This document shows positions 24,101 through 37,079 of a stretch of 64,000 nt of DNA, piece by piece. This DNA comes from Phragmites australis (lineage: Eukaryota > Streptophyta > Magnoliopsida > Poales > Poaceae), in contig NC_084922.1 in NCBI RefSeq assembly GCF_958298935.1, forward strand, positions 16,246,501 to 16,310,500, in the 5' to 3' direction. The position numbers were made by a program, and so were the translations under genes. The first letter of the stretch is position 1. Each line of letters starts with the position of its first letter. The notes under the pieces were generated by a model that saw only the letters and a list, made by a program, of their open reading frames with translations, had not been told where the DNA came from and ran no database searches.

Positions 24101-27100
24101 TAACCTGAAAAATTTGCAAAACAAAATGCAAAAGTAGTTCTTAATTGAGCATACATGATACATCCATTTAAAATTTCAATTCCAATTCATGTTAGGAGAA
24201 AAAAAGGAAATCCTAGAGAAAATAAAATGTAAAGGGAACACTAACAGACAGGAATCCCTTATAATTTTCGCAAAACTAAAATACATTCAGAATACTAAAT
24301 ATTTCATCGAAGTAAAAAAGGGTGACCACTAGCAAGTGGGTCGTGCATGTCAATTACACTAAAAGGTTGCCAAGTGGGTCCCAACCATATGATTCTCTAC
24401 ATTCAACAGGGATCAACGAATCTGGAGTTTATCCAAATGTCATGCCAAGGAATGTGTAGTTATGTGATACTGTGATAGCAATGCAAAAATATATGTAGCT
24501 CTGCCAGATTTACTGTTACAGCTATGGTTGTCACTTACAAGCTGAAAGCTTCACATAAACCACAAACATGAAAATTTTAATATAAATAAAGATTTTGCAA
24601 ATGAGAAGAACTTATAAATCCATACTTCCAGATCAGTACACCATATATTAGCGAAATGACATACCTTGTCATTTGAATCATCCTCCAGAAGCTTGGTTGC
24701 AATCTCAATCTCACCAAGGGCTTCAACCTTCAAAAGTGCAACAAATATAATAATGTGAGCAGAGTCTGGACAAACATGGGTCATAGGGGAGAAAACAGCA
24801 GAGGAATTCGTACAGGAAATATACAGTTGTACACTACATACATAATAAGGGACATGAATGTGAAATTCCTCAAAAAGTATGAAAATTAAATTATAATCCA
24901 TTCCGCTGCTCTGACTTAACTTTGATAAGAATGACAGGTAAGCTTCATCATTACACATGTAACATATTACACAAGCGGTGATTAGAAAATAAGGCTTAAC
25001 ATAGAAATTACAATAACAATAATTAAATGTGCCAAAGAAGCTATGGGTCACGATATTTATTCTTCTTCAAAAGAACTTCCATACCCTAACATGTGATTTC
25101 AAAACAGTTTAATGCTACAAATAAGCAGAACATGGTAGTTTATTACCATTTCCAGCTTAGCTTTTAGTTTCTGAGGAGTGTCGATGATAAATTCACCTGT
25201 CAAATGCTATTTGTTAGAAGGTCAAATGCTCCTAAAAAAAAGGCCCAAAACAGTGCTGGATATAATATATCATACTGTAAGGTCACAAAGTTAGAAAGTT
25301 TGAAACTCACACATATTTCTGAAACCAAAGTCATGAGGAATCACAGTGTAGAATTCCCTGCAACCAGAGGCAACGAAAGAAAATTTCAGTAAACACAAAA
25401 TATTTATAGCATTTGAAGGACATAAAGTTATACTGCAATCAACAGAATTTGACTATTCTCTAAACTGGCCGTGTATGTCAATCGTAGCACAGCTCTCATC
25501 AATTCTGATGAAGGAATGTTGATGTTTCCAGAAAAATAGTTGCTACCTTGAGCATTGGCAAACAATCATAACCAATCATTACAATCCTAAAATTAGAGTA
25601 TCAGACCATTTCATTGCAAAGAAACATGTTGATTTTATCATTGATATTTTCAAAGTTCATCTGACTTTTATTAAACAATGCCCATGATGCCATAAGTTAA
25701 TCAGTGAAAAACACTCTGCAGCATATGTCTAGGATTACGAAGAATAGAAAATGGGTAGTGAAAAAATATTGAATATGTTCAATATAATGTCAACCAGGCA
25801 TCAGATTCTAAGCTATACTTGCAGTCAAGTAAAAAGAAACTTATGGGCTTACCCAGTTAATTGCTCAAGCTGTTGCATGTTTGCCCTTGAAATAACATTG
25901 GAGATTCTCTTCAGAACATCATAACCCTATCGAAAGCTAGGAAATGTCATCATCAGAACAGAGGGAAAAGATTTGGAAAATGGGATAAACTGATAATGCA
26001 TATAAAGTTAGGTTTGCATTTCAGAGAATTTCTGTAGTGTATGGTGTTTTGAAGCTATTTACCTATAAGTTTGTAAAATGCAACCTTATGTTATATTTTT
26101 TGCCTAATTCGTTAGACAGTTAAGTGCAAGTTGTATATGCGAATTGTTCTTCAGATTGTAATATGATTTTTCCTGACAAGAAACTTAAATGCAACTCACC
26201 TTAAGTATTGTAGAGTTGCTTAGCTTTCCAAGGGGAAGTTTATCGGCATTATAACCTAATTGATTAGAAAACATGAATTAGTAAATGCAAATACTATATG
26301 GATAAGCAATATTAATCTACTTCTCAGCATAAGCAAATACAAACAGTGGGGCAAGATAGAATATTTATTTTTTTGCATCAAAAAAAGATAGAATATTCAT
26401 TTGGAGTTAATTCGACTCCACTATTTGAGCAGATGACCATTGGCTATTCTTACTCCCTAGTTTTACTCTCAATTTTTCTTTCTTTTTTCTTTGAAATTAA
26501 GTCCAGCAGTTATAACTAGCTCATCATAGGATCTAACATTGTAGTGAATTAACTATTCCATGAACCCTTTTAACTTATGAAGGTTGCCATATATTGCTGA
26601 AGATTTATTTTTGGTGGTAAGTGGTAACAATGACCGTCGTAGTACATAAATACAACTAAGTTACATCCTATAAACAGGCTAATATTATGATGCTCGAACC
26701 AGTTCAAAGAATAATAAGAAAGTAACTTACCTATTTCCACCATTTGCTGCTTCATCATGCTAATATTGCAGATCAGGGATATGAATTGTGCAACTCTAGT
26801 TTCGAGTTTTGTCTCTTTTATTTGATCAGTAATGGAACCTCTCTTGTCGGTCTTATTCTGGGACAAATAAGAAGGAAAGGATTAAAACCAAGATAGGCAC
26901 TAAATTGCAAACCAGTTGCTAAGTAAAACTTACTGTTTCCTTTTCAGTTTCCCTGTAGTCCATTTCAAGCCAAGTGTATTTCTTTGAATAATATTTGAAG
27001 TTCTTGCGATCAGACCAAAGATTATAAGTTTTGTCCTGAAACTTTCTCTCAAATTCAAATATTGCTTGGTCTCGTGATGAAAAGGCACCAAATAGCTTAT

Positions 27101-28889
27101 CTTGACCTCGTACCCCTACTCTTCCCCATCTATTGTAAACCATGAAGCTCCCACCAACATCAGATTCTACAAATAATAGGCACAGTTAATGTTCTATCTA
27201 ATATCACCTATCATTCATGGATTTGAACCCATGTACCAGTATGGGAACAAGTACATTCGATTTGTGAATTAAAATTGAAAAAAATTGTATTGATGCACAT
27301 GAGAGCAGAGAGGGAAGTGTCCAACATTGCTAGAAAACATGACATGGATCAAATTCACATCACTCAATTATTGACGATTTCAAATAGACTGAAGAAAGAC
27401 ATTTGCAAAGAAAAAGATGAGCAGAGTGAGCAAGTAAGAAAAAGTGATTTGCAGGACCGACCTAAAACTTGGATGATATAGAACTTATTGTTATTGTTTC
27501 CAACATTAGTCTGGTTCAATGTGGCATCATAGATCTCATCACCCTGTAGAAAAACATGCCCACCATAAATATAAGAAAATAAGTATAGAAGCACATAAAA
27601 ATATTCAGCTCATGGAAAATCAGTTTTAAGGTTGTAAAATATTGTCATTCCATTCTGAAAAGATCACCATAAAAAACCTCTCTAGCTACAGTTAGGGTAC
27701 CAAAACGCAAATTTCAAACAAATTGAACACGATGGAATTCATCACATGGTGAACTATGAGAATATTCTGCTTGGCATGAATAACAGGAATGTTCTACATG
27801 TAGCTTTCATTCTGGAAGGACCATGTTTTGCTCTAAATTCAACTAATGTGCACAGCAAGTCGGAACGACATGAACTGTGGTTAAAACTGAAGCACGCAGA
27901 GCCAAAGAGTACAAAAAGAACATGAAAATAAGATGTAAAATGAATCCACGCACCACTTGCAAGACATGATAGGTCATTTGTATGTGGTCAGGGATGTGCT
28001 TATCCAGCACTGCAGCACCCTTCTTCGTGGCTGTAACCATCTTCTTCTTTTTCACCTCCACTTCAACCTCCGCATCACCACCTGCACCAATCAAATACGC
28101 AAACACATTATATCCCTCTCTTTAAATGGGTAGGGGGAAGCTCCGGCAATCCATTTGAAAAAGGGCAACAGACCTTTTGCAGCTTCCTTCTTGTCCTGCC
28201 CACCACCATCCGCAGCTACAGCGCCATCAGCAGGGGCCGAAAGCAACCTCTCGATGATATCCTTCTTGCTCCCATTCACCGCGAGCCCCCGTGCCTTAGC
28301 CAACGCCTGCAGCTCGCGGTACCCCATGCCCTCTAGCTCGTCTGCATCCAGTGACAGATCGCCGTTCCCCTCATCCTCCCCGTCAGCGGGCCTTTTCCTC
28401 TTCTTGTTGTTCTCGCCGTTCCCTTCGCCATCCACGACCGCACCATCTACGGCTACCCCGTCCCCATCTGCCGCCTTGGAAATTGCTGCCTTCTCCTCCT
28501 TGCGAATCGCGGCGTCCAGCCTCCGCACCTGGCGGGAAAGGCATTGCAGAACGGAATTCAGAAAACAATCCTCGTATGCCAATACGCGTACGCAAAGATG
28601 CACAGTCGCAGGCACAACACATCTTCGCATGGGCGCATGTGCACGAGCACATGGTGTGCCCGCGCATTCGCGCGACGAAACCGTGCACATGGCAGCAAGA
28701 ATTTGGACCCGAATCGACGGCGGGCTGCGGGGCTCGCGTGTGACGAGTTGGGGAGAGGATGGGAATGGAGAGCGGGAGGAGAGGTGGGGGAGGACGCGGA
28801 CTCACGAGCGCCGGCTTAGTGCCGGAGGAGTCGAGGCCGCGGCGCTGCAGCTCCGCGCGGAGCTCCTCCACCCGCAGCCTCGCCGACAT
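21179..28889 (-). CDS. PARP2: Poly(ADP-ribose) polymerase, PARP2 type (18 exons, 661 aa)
   Basis: A nuclear enzyme that transfers ADP-ribose from NAD+ to proteins at DNA breaks. Coding exons on the minus strand: 28889-28806, 28528-28174, 28081-27954, 27543-27462, 27166-26934, 26857-26731, 26255-26200, 25926-25853, 25357-25311, 25196-25147, 24727-24665, 23479-23399, 23155-23045, 22952-22877, 22257-22115, 21899-21826, 21496-21391, 21274-21179. All junctions have GT/AG, phases agree and the sum is 1986 bases. Domains: two SAP DNA-binding motifs (about 2-36 and 95-130), a lysine-rich KKKK stretch near 160, WGR (about 190-290, with [10 protein letters not shown]), the helical regulatory domain (about 305-430) and the catalytic domain to the end. 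The H-Y-E triad is present: H509 in LLWHGSR, Y543 in GKGVYFAD, E637 in LLYNEYIVY. No stop or shift was found, so it is probably functional. Inferred, not checked against cDNA: intron 7 has a weak polypyrimidine tract. Confidence 0.96.
22374..22572 (+). mobile_element. tRNA-derived SINE in PARP2 intron 14
   Basis: The sequence has an A box (TAGCTCAGTTGGTTAG, 22380-22395) and a B box (GGGCTCGAACCC, 22423-22434) spaced as in a tRNA promoter, followed by a non-tRNA body and an A-run ending at about 22572. No acceptor stem closes around the boxes, so it is not a tRNA gene. It is antisense to PARP2. Resembles grass SINEs of the tRNA class. Confidence 0.75.
23633..24503. mobile_element. Probable MITE-like element in PARP2 intron 11
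   Basis: The left end (CGGAGAACTACAG, then CATAACTAT and ACTACACATT) and the reverse complement of the right end (CAGAGCTACATA, then CATAACTACACATT) align over about 60 bases as imperfect inverted repeats. The inside is A/T rich and non-coding. No clear target duplication was seen. Confidence 0.5.
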
Positions 28890-29144
28890 CTCCTCGGCTC
28901 AACCCTGGGCTCTGGTTCCTGGGGTTTCCCCGGAAGGTTCAAGAAGGTTTTGGGGTGAGGGTGGGGGGAAAGGTTTAAGAGAGCGCGCAGGAGAGGAGTT
29001 GTGAGTTGCGATTTTTTTGGGTGGGTCGCTGGGGTTTTTGATGGCGGGTTCCTTCGAGGAGAAGGGTGAACCTAATGCTCGTAAGTCGTAAAAGATGGTA
29101 TGATATGTTAGGAAAGTGATAGTGACTCAAATTATTTAATAAGT
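28890..29144 (-). promoter_or_regulatory. PARP2 5' untranslated region and proximal promoter
   Basis: GC-rich sequence upstream of the PARP2 start codon up to the left terminal region of the MULE. No convincing TATA box in the expected place. Because transposon sequence begins about 260 bases from the ATG, upstream control elements must be very close or be supplied by the MULE end. Confidence 0.45.
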
Positions 29145-29480
29145 CGGCACTTTTTTTACGGTCTTATCACGTGAAATCTAGATTTTCGTGGTTTGAATAT
29201 TCGAAAATCCTTTGAAACTCTTACGTGGGCTCTGTAAGCTAGTTTTTATGGTCTGAAAGTACGAAAATTTGTATTTGTATTTCACGAGTCGAGAACGTGA
29301 AAATAAGTTGTCACAGTTTAAGAGTGTGAAAATAGGTCTTCGTGTACTGAGTGCGTGCAAAAAGATTGTCATGGCCTGAGGGAGCGAAAAATGGCACACA
29401 TTTTTGCACACAAGATATTTAGCGCAAAAATATTATATCACTTTTTTATTTTTTGATTCAACTTATTTCTTATACGGAAT
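29145..29480. repeat. Left terminal inverted repeat region of the long MULE
   Basis: Composed of several variants of a block like TTTTCGTGGTTTGA...CGAAAA, about 40-45 bases apart. Matches the region 43722-44040 in inverse orientation with many differences. Confidence 0.65.
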
Positions 29481-29618
29481 GGAAAGATAGAGATAAATCG
29501 TAGAATCGCTTGTTCGATAATGGGATGTAGCTGATAAATATTATATAGGAGTCTACAATTTTTAATTTTAACAATATTAGTTGTAAAGCATAATTATCAT
29601 AGAACCTGTTACGGAGGT

Positions 29619-32578
29619 TGTCGGTGAATCCGGAACCGGGGGTCCCCGAATCCCGAGGCCAGTTCAGCAATCCGCCACGTGGCACCTTCCCGCGGGGTTC
29701 ACCTCCGCGAAGCACGAAAAGACTAAGTCCCGGGAGAGAGCGTTCGGGGCCATGAGCAGTGGTCCTCGAGTACCTGGGTTCCTCGATAATTTGCGAAGAC
29801 CAAGTGGCCGGGAAGAGAGTGCTCGGGGTCATGAATAGTGACCCCCGAGCACCCAAGTCCCTCGACGACCAGGAGAACCGAGTACCGGGAAGGGTGTGCC
29901 CAGGGCTGCGAACAGTAACCCCCTGGGCACCCGAGTACCCCGAGGACCCAAGAGAGGTAGTTTCGGGAGAGAGTGCTCGGGACTGCGAGCAGCGGCCCCC
30001 GAGCACTCGGTTCCCCGAGGATCTGTACAGTCAAGCCCGGGAGAGAGTGCTCGGGCCGTGAACAGTGGCCCCCAAGCACTTGGTTCCCCGAGGACCAAGA
30101 GAGGGCGTTCTCGGGAGAGAGTGCTCGGGGAGGTAAACAATGACCCCCGAGCACTCGGTTCCCCGACGGCCCGAGGAGTCTTCCGTCGGTGGCCCCCACA
30201 GAGGTCCAGCGATGAAGTGTCAACCTGTGAAAGGCCCGATGCTGCATTTAAGAGCGCGTGTGGTCTATCACCTCTAACTGCTCCCGCCACGCTCGGTGTC
30301 AGTCCCTGCCATCCTCTGGCAGAAGGGCATGGGGACATTTAATGCGCGGGTCCCATCCCACGCCATCCGGCGCGCCTCGGGATAGCATCGCGAGGCCCGA
30401 GGCGTTCCGTCTGCCGCGCTGCTGTGGCAGGCGAACAAGACAGAACGGGCACTGTCGGAGGATGAACTCATGTCGCAGGGATCCTGAGAGACCCCTTTTT
30501 AGAGATTCGGTCGGGGGATGATCCTGAATAAGTTCATCGGAGAAATAAATGGGAATGGATGTAAATGGCTGGTGGTGGGGGTGTCGACCTAGTGCAAGGA
30601 GAAGTAAATGCACCGGAATTTAGACAGGTTCGGGCCGCACGGGGGCGTAATACCCTACTCCTGTATGGATGCTATAACTATCCTGAGGAAGTCCCTCAAG
30701 GATGTTGCTGGTTATAAGAATGTTGGCCTAACTAAGAGCTTGAGGCTCCTTGTTCTTCAGCTGGAACTATGCTCTACCTTGCTCACAGTGTCTACTATCG
30801 CATGTGTTCTTCGTTCTTGATGCTGTGTTTGGTCTTCTCCGAGAGAGTTCGCGTCCAGCGGAGAGATCGTGTTCGAGTCCAGAGAGATAGCCTTTGCTTC
30901 TGTGTGCCGGCTATTTTAAGTACCTACCGGCTGAGACATGCCTCGAACGGGAATGAGGGGGCACAAGTTCCAAGACGCCATGACTGGAAAAGACGTCATC
31001 ATTTCTTCTGGGTGAAGTGGCCGGGGGTGGAAAATGCGTCACACGCCCGGTCACCTGTCACCATAAACGCCCTGGCAACGGGCGCCGCGGAGAGGGCCCA
31101 CCGGGCAACCGCAGAACGACCCGGCGTGCCCGCCCTGTCTTGTTCCTCTGCCACAACAGTGCGGCAGACAGAACGCCTTGACCCTCGCGATGTTATCCCA
31201 AGACAAATCGGATGACACGGGACGGGACCCGTGCAATTAATAACCCCACGCCTCTCTGCAAAAATATGGCAGGAACTGACGCTGCGGCGGGAGCAGTTGG
31301 AGGTGTCAGGCTACGCACGCTCATTAAATGCAGCCTCGGACCTCTGACTGATTGACACCTCATCGGCGGGCCCCTCGGGGGCCTTTCTGGGTCGTCGGGG
31401 CACCGAGTGCTCGGGGGTACTATTCGCATCCCCAAGCACTCTCTCCCGAGCACGCCTATTCTTGTCCTCGAGGTATCGAGTGCTCGGGGGTACTGTTCAC
31501 CTCCCCGAGCACTCTCTCCCGAGCACTCTTGCACGAACCTTCGGAGAACTGAGTGCTCAGGGGCTGCCACGTGCAGCCCCGAGCACTCTCTCACGAGCAC
31601 TCTTGTACGGATCCTCGGGGAACCGAGCGCTCGGGAGCTGCTGCATGCAGCCCCGAGCACTCTCTCCAGGAACTTGGCTCTTTTAATCGTCGGGGGACTA
31701 GGGTGCTCGGGGGTGAGCGGACACCTCCCCGAGCACTTTCTTCCCGGTACTTAGACTCCGTAGATCATCGGGGAACTGGGGTGCCCGGGAACCACTGATT
31801 GTGGCCCCGAGCACCTTCTCCCGGGACTTGATATTTTCTCATCCTTCAGGAGGGACCTCGTGGGATGGCGCCATGTGGCGGATGGCTGGTCTGGCCTCGG
31901 GATTCAGGGACCCCCGGTTCCTGATACACCGACAGGCACGCCGGGCCGCTCTGCGGCTGCCCGGTGGGCCCTTTCCACGGCGCCCGTTGCCATCACCATT
32001 ATGACGACCGAAGACCGGGCGGGAGGCGCGTTTTCAACCCCCCATCACCTCGTGCAGAGGCCATGTTGACTACCTTTTCCATTTATGGTGCCTTGGAACT
32101 CGTGCCCTCCCATTCGAGGTACGCCACCGCCGGCAGATATTTAAAGAGCCGGCGGGCGCAGAGAGGAGGAGAGAGAGAGGTGAAATCGAACACGAATCCC
32201 AGACAGAGGACGCTCGAACTCTCAACCATCCGCTCGGAGATCGAAGAACATCTTCGTACAAGCATAGAAGCCCAAGAACAAGGAGCCCGAAGCGCTAGGA
32301 TAGACAGACATTCTTGTAACCAGCACATTCCTGAGAGACATTCTCAGGGCATTTATAGCATCCACACAGGAGTAGGGTATTACGCTCCGCGCGGTCCGAA
32401 CCTGTCTAAAAATCCCTCCAGCGCATTTACTCTTTTCTGCATTAGATCAGTCCATCCCACCTGCCATCGCATTTACATCCATTTATTTCTCCAGCAAACA
32501 TATTCAGAATCATCCTCCGGTCGAATCTCTAAAAAGGGGTCCCTCAGGATCCCTGCGACAGGAGTTAACCCTCCGACA
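29619..32578 (+). mobile_element. Solo LTR (about 1473 bp without insert), TSD GAGGT
   Basis: Begins TGTCGGTGAATC, ends CCTCCGACA, flanked by GAGGT at 29614-29618 and 32579-32583. Same family as 544-2085. It is interrupted at 30453-31934 by another LTR of this family in reverse orientation. Removing that and one GGCAC copy restores continuous alignment with 544-2085 across GAACAAGACAG and GGCTGCCCGGTGGGCCC. The TATA region is at about 32139 (ATATTTAAAG). Inserted in the 3' part of the long MULE. Confidence 0.94.
30453..31934 (-). mobile_element. Solo LTR (1482 bp) nested in its own family, TSD GGCAC
   Basis: On the plus strand it starts TGTCGGAGGATG and ends ACACCGACA, the mirror image of the other two copies. 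GGCAC stands at 30448-30452 and 31935-31939. It carries the same GC-rich hairpin repeats (31400-31830) in inverse direction. No internal region. Confidence 0.95.
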
Positions 32579-32744
32579 GAGGTTATATACACTGATGAAC
32601 ATACGCTGATGAACCATAAAGAGCTAACGACAACAAATGTTGGTATGCACAATACACTTAAAGATTAACCTAATAGCGTGCTGCTGCTAAACCTAATATA
32701 CCTTAGAAAAAGAAAATATGCTGATTTACAATAGATATTCTCTA

Positions 32745-33300
32745 CTAAGTACAACTAGGATATTTTCCCTTTTTCGAAGCATCGGGGTCCTCCGTCTCAG
32801 CGTGATAGGCCTTCTCCTACTTTATTTCTCTCTATACTTTGCGTGCTTCAGCCGCGACGCGCTCCTTCGCGGTATTCTTGATGCGCTCCTCCTTATACCG
32901 TTTCATCCATAGTTCCTTTTGATATCGCTTGTACTCACGGCGTTCGTAAGCTTCCCTCCTCCACTGTATCTCCATGTCCACCCAATGCTTCTGGTGCTCA
33001 TTTTGCTTCGTATCTAGCTATTGCATGAAGTCACATATATGTGAAGGAGACTAGACAAATAAAACAAGAAGGGAGATTAATAAGACAGTGTATGAAATCA
33101 AATGGAAAGTGTCACATGAGTGATATATGTCGCTATATCAGTGGGTACTCATACGGTCCTTGTCGAGGCTTGTCGTACTTGTAGTTGGCACATATGAAGA
33201 AGCGTAGGCTATAGGTGTAAGAGATATCCTTGGACTCACAAAGCCTACAATGGTCGTCACAGAAGCACATCGGTGGTTCAATCCCTTAGGAGTGGTGTAT
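32745..33300 (-). pseudogene. GRF-type zinc-finger/coiled-coil gene of the long MULE, decayed
   Basis: The minus strand matches the intact gene at 55013-55609 part by part. EPPMCFCDDHC and SKDISYTYSLRFFICANY lie at about 33280-33165. After an intron-like gap come CDFMQ, LDTKQNEHQKHWVDME and QWRREAYERREYKR at about 33040-32900. The ending KKGKYPSCT and a TAG follow at 32745. The N-terminal 20 or so residues before EPPMCFC are not seen, and TAG and other stops interrupt the second exon. A plus-strand TATTTATAG at 33320-33328 is a TATA box for this gene on the minus strand. Confidence 0.8.
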
Positions 33301-33329
33301 CAATGGATGAGGGTGGGGGTATTTATAGT

Positions 33330-34406
33330 GGATGGGGGCTGATGCATGGACTAAGTGTATGGTCTTGACTGCAGGCTGGAGCATAGGGTTCCCTGTAAAA
33401 GCTAAAAAAAGTTGTAGCATTGATGCTTAGCGTGGTCATTTCATTATTAAAAAGTTCAGCAATGAGTTATTGTTGCCGCTGCAATGAGGCATGGAATCTT
33501 ATGAAAGCATTGGGCATAAAAAAAATGTATTGGTAGAATAATAAATCCTGGCCATTTCATTGATGAAAGAAAAGTAAATTACATATATGGGTCATTGTAA
33601 GCATTCATTTTCTATATGTGGCTACAGAACATAAGGCAATATTCAACGACTCGTACCCTACTCGTACACAATCTACAATAAGTTACAATGGCATTGTGTA
33701 CTCCATCGCTAAATGAAACATGTTTTATGAAAAGACAGGTTGTCGAGTGCAAAAAATATCTACTGGGTTAGTGAAAAGGCTAGAGGCTTCTCATCCAGAT
33801 ATTACCAGCGGATCTCTTTAGACATGACACGTTTTCTAGACACATTGCTTTCTCTATAGCAATGCTAATGAGTTGCCTTTGACGGCGATGTGTTCTTACT
33901 AAATGATAAATGATATTTGCAGAAAGTTGAGTATACATCTGATTGCATCTAATTTACAAACCAATGTAAAGAAAGAACTTATGTTACCCCAGCAAGGCTA
34001 GGTTTACTTGGAGAGTTGATTCGTCAGGTCGATTTATCGTTTTGTATTTGACCTCGCTGAAGGCTTCAATGGTGCCACCATCTATTACTAGTGGTACCGT
34101 GTTGTAACGTTGTATTATGTTTGCACGTGTACTAGTGGTAGGGTTCGTATTGTGAATGGTTTTGATGTGGAAAGTTGCAGGCCAATAATTTATTGCCTGA
34201 TAGAAGGCACGTGAATAAGTTCGAAAGCGGCTAAGATTGCATGATGCTATGCTTTATGATGCTACGAGAACACAAGTAATGAAAACATGGATGATAACAT
34301 AGTATCAAAATAAACATCCTATATAACATGACAACCACCAAACATAAATAACATAAACATGTCAAAGTCAAACAAATTACTTTTATTAAACATAAAGCAA
34401 CCCAGA
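33330..34406. other. Spacer between MULE genes, no gene seen
   Basis: A/T-rich sequence between the GRF zinc-finger gene and the PMD gene of the long MULE, with no recognisable coding block. Confidence 0.6.
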
Positions 34407-37079
34407 CTACTCCTGACCCCTCCTCGCATCCCTACCCTAGGCCCTGCCTCTAGCACGCTTTCTCCTACGTGCTGATGCTAGAACATCCACATCCTCCACC
34501 TCCTGAGAATGCTCGTACATGGAAGGTGTGTACCAATCGGGCATGTGGCACTCGCGTCTGGGGAACTGGTGGAGACCGAAGGTGCTTTCTGCCTCCTACT
34601 ACATAAACTGAGTGGGCAGAGCTGCATCATACAACTAAGAGGGGCCAATCACTACGAACGACCCTCCGTAGTCAAAGAACGTGCTCCCGCTGGAGTGCGG
34701 TGAACTCCCGGAACCTGAGTGGTCATCTCCATGCGGATCATACTTGCATTATATCATGCAGAAACATGTGAGTATTGTCACATAATGCGTAATAAATCAA
34801 GCATTATGGAGGCCGAGTACTAGCGTATTGCTGGTGACCGGGCCATCCAGAGCCTCCTGGCTGGTCTAAGCACAAAAGCTATAGACCAGTGTACAACTGG
34901 TGGCTGAAGACGGATGAGGGTCGTGAGGGCCTCTACGTGGAACATGCCACAGATGAGTTGTGTGCAACAGCGTCGGGTTGCCAGCATGATGTGCACTCCA
35001 TGATACGTCGGCCCTTGGTGGCCAAATAGGAGAACACTTCAATGATATCATCGATTGCTATAGTACATGTGCCATGCTCGCGCAGTCTCGTAGCTAAACT
35101 CATCGCCTCCTCGTGAATCCCTTTCCCGCCGTCGGACTATGGTAGACGAGAAATCATTACCACAAGTAGTTACATGAGTATAAAATGATGAGAATTTGCA
35201 CAATTCACGTATCGCAAAGTTCAGTGCCACTCCTGTGTGGCTGGGGTACATGGCAGCAGTGGTAGCAGAGAGTCGAGGTGTCGGGTTGTCAACACATAGG
35301 AGACGTGTTCATGGCAGCAGTGGCAGCAGTGGTCCGCGAAGTGTACCACTGGAGGTACATACGGTAACTATAGTTGTCATAAGGCGCACTGTACTCGATC
35401 ACGTCCTCAGGAGCATGGCTCCATTGCTGTAACCAGTGTTGCATCCTGTTGGTCAGGTCAGCTATGCTCTTATGTTGCCCTTGTCATCGGAAACCTATAA
35501 TGTAGTTTCAATTAGACAATTACAACAAACAAAATACGACAGAAAACAGTCTCTCAATGGAACGGGGAACTCCTGGCGCCATCTGAACTGGCGCATTACT
35601 CGGTGCACGAACAGACATAGCTGCCTTCTTTTTGGGAGTGAAGCTGTAATCCTTGACAAATATGTCGAACACTAGCTTCTTCCTCGTCATCCAGAACATT
35701 GAGTCCATGTAGCACAGGGCAGAGATCCCACGCACGGTGAATCGTCAGAGCACCAAGTCAGTGGTGTACGGCTCCTAAACGGCCATCTCAGGCCATAGGT
35801 GGTCAAACTGCTTTGTGAAAGCCTCATACGCGGAACGAACATGCACTCCCATCTATTGTGGCTGCAAAATTTCGGTACATCTAAAGTAGAGAATGATTGT
35901 TACGAATACAAAATTTGTAGTTAGTTTGACGAACATACTCGTCGACATGTTCAAAGTGATCCCATCGTTGGCTTGTCAATGTCATCACCGACGTATGTGT
36001 TTGAGGTGTAGTGCATAGGTAGCACAAGGGGTCGTTAAACCTGAAATCACTCGATTGCTCACAACAGAAGTAGTAGAGGCATTCCCATCAGAAGAGACCC
36101 TAGGCGTGTCTTCATGCATGCCTCGCACAAGCTGTGGTACGTGGCACCAAGAACTGCTGAACCCAAGGACACGTGAGGAACATTGTCGTCGTCTGCGTCA
36201 GCAATAGCCTGAGCATAGGCTATCCAATGTGCATCCATGGTGTTGCTATGAGTGGATGTGAACATCACCCAACCGAACAACCATAGCAGGTAAGCCTCCA
36301 GGTATCGAGCAATCTGAAAGTCTGTGGGGTCATCGGCCATTTACTCCACCTACATAATACTATTGGTTGTTAGTAACGATAATAAATAGACAAACCAGTT
36401 GCAATTTTAAATTAATGAAGCAAATAAAATTTAGTACTAACCCTGAACTGCTCTAGCCACTGTTTCTTGGGCCCGTGCTTCTGATTCATTGTACTTGGTA
36501 GCACATCCCCATCCATTGGCTCAGGTAGAACTCCCTGGATCCTTTCGAACAAGTTCTGCTACCAACCAAGTGGAGTGATCGACGAGCCGATCGCTTCACC
36601 AAAAATCGATAACCTAGTGAGCACGGAGACGTCATGTAGTGTGATTGTCATCTTCCCAAATGACATGTGGAATGTATGTGTCTCCGGCCTCCATCGGTCC
36701 ACCAAAGCCGAAATGAGGGACCGCTCAAACAGGAACCACGGTGACTGGGCCTCGTGGCCATCATCATCGTCACTCTCCACCGCCTCATATAGCCCCGCGA
36801 CCTCATCTATGGCCTGCATCATCCGTGCAAGAGGAAGAAATCCCGTGTGGTCCAACCTGAAAGATATGATTTGAGTAGTTAAGATACTTAATAAAATAAT
36901 GCTATAAGGAAACTTTACTATTTGTACAACATGCTGAACCGCCGGGGGTCAAGTCGCTAGGCCCTCAAAGGCGCACACAGTGTCAACACAGGAACAGACG
37001 TAGCACCACGTGTAGCCTATAAGAAGCCGCGGTGACGCTAGTCTAAAGAATGGTCTAGAAGCTCATACGGCGCCGCCAT
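34407..37079 (-). pseudogene. Plant mobile domain (PMD) gene of the long MULE, decayed
   Basis: The start at 37079 gives MAAPYELLDHSLD, like MADPATPELLDPAVD in the sister MULE. The PMD core follows: WFLFERSLISALVDRWRPET and HTFHMSFGKMTITLHDVSVL at about 36755-36620, then RYLEAYLLWLFGWVMFTSTH and GSAVLGATYHSLCEACMKTR at about 36310-36090. The C-terminal part is rich in arginine (ASARRRKRARGRA near 34450) before a stop at 34407. Several TAG codons stand where the sister gene or the frame suggests CAG. PMD proteins of plants (MAIN/MAIL type) act in the nucleus; many relatives sit in transposons. Confidence 0.82.

Noticed and set aside
28155..28958. 267-codon plus-strand ORF
   Set aside because: Antisense to PARP2 exons 1 and 2, which have proper splice sites and domain matches.
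29470..31754. Many ORFs of 60-180 codons on both strands
   Set aside because: Shadow frames of the GC-rich LTR repeats.
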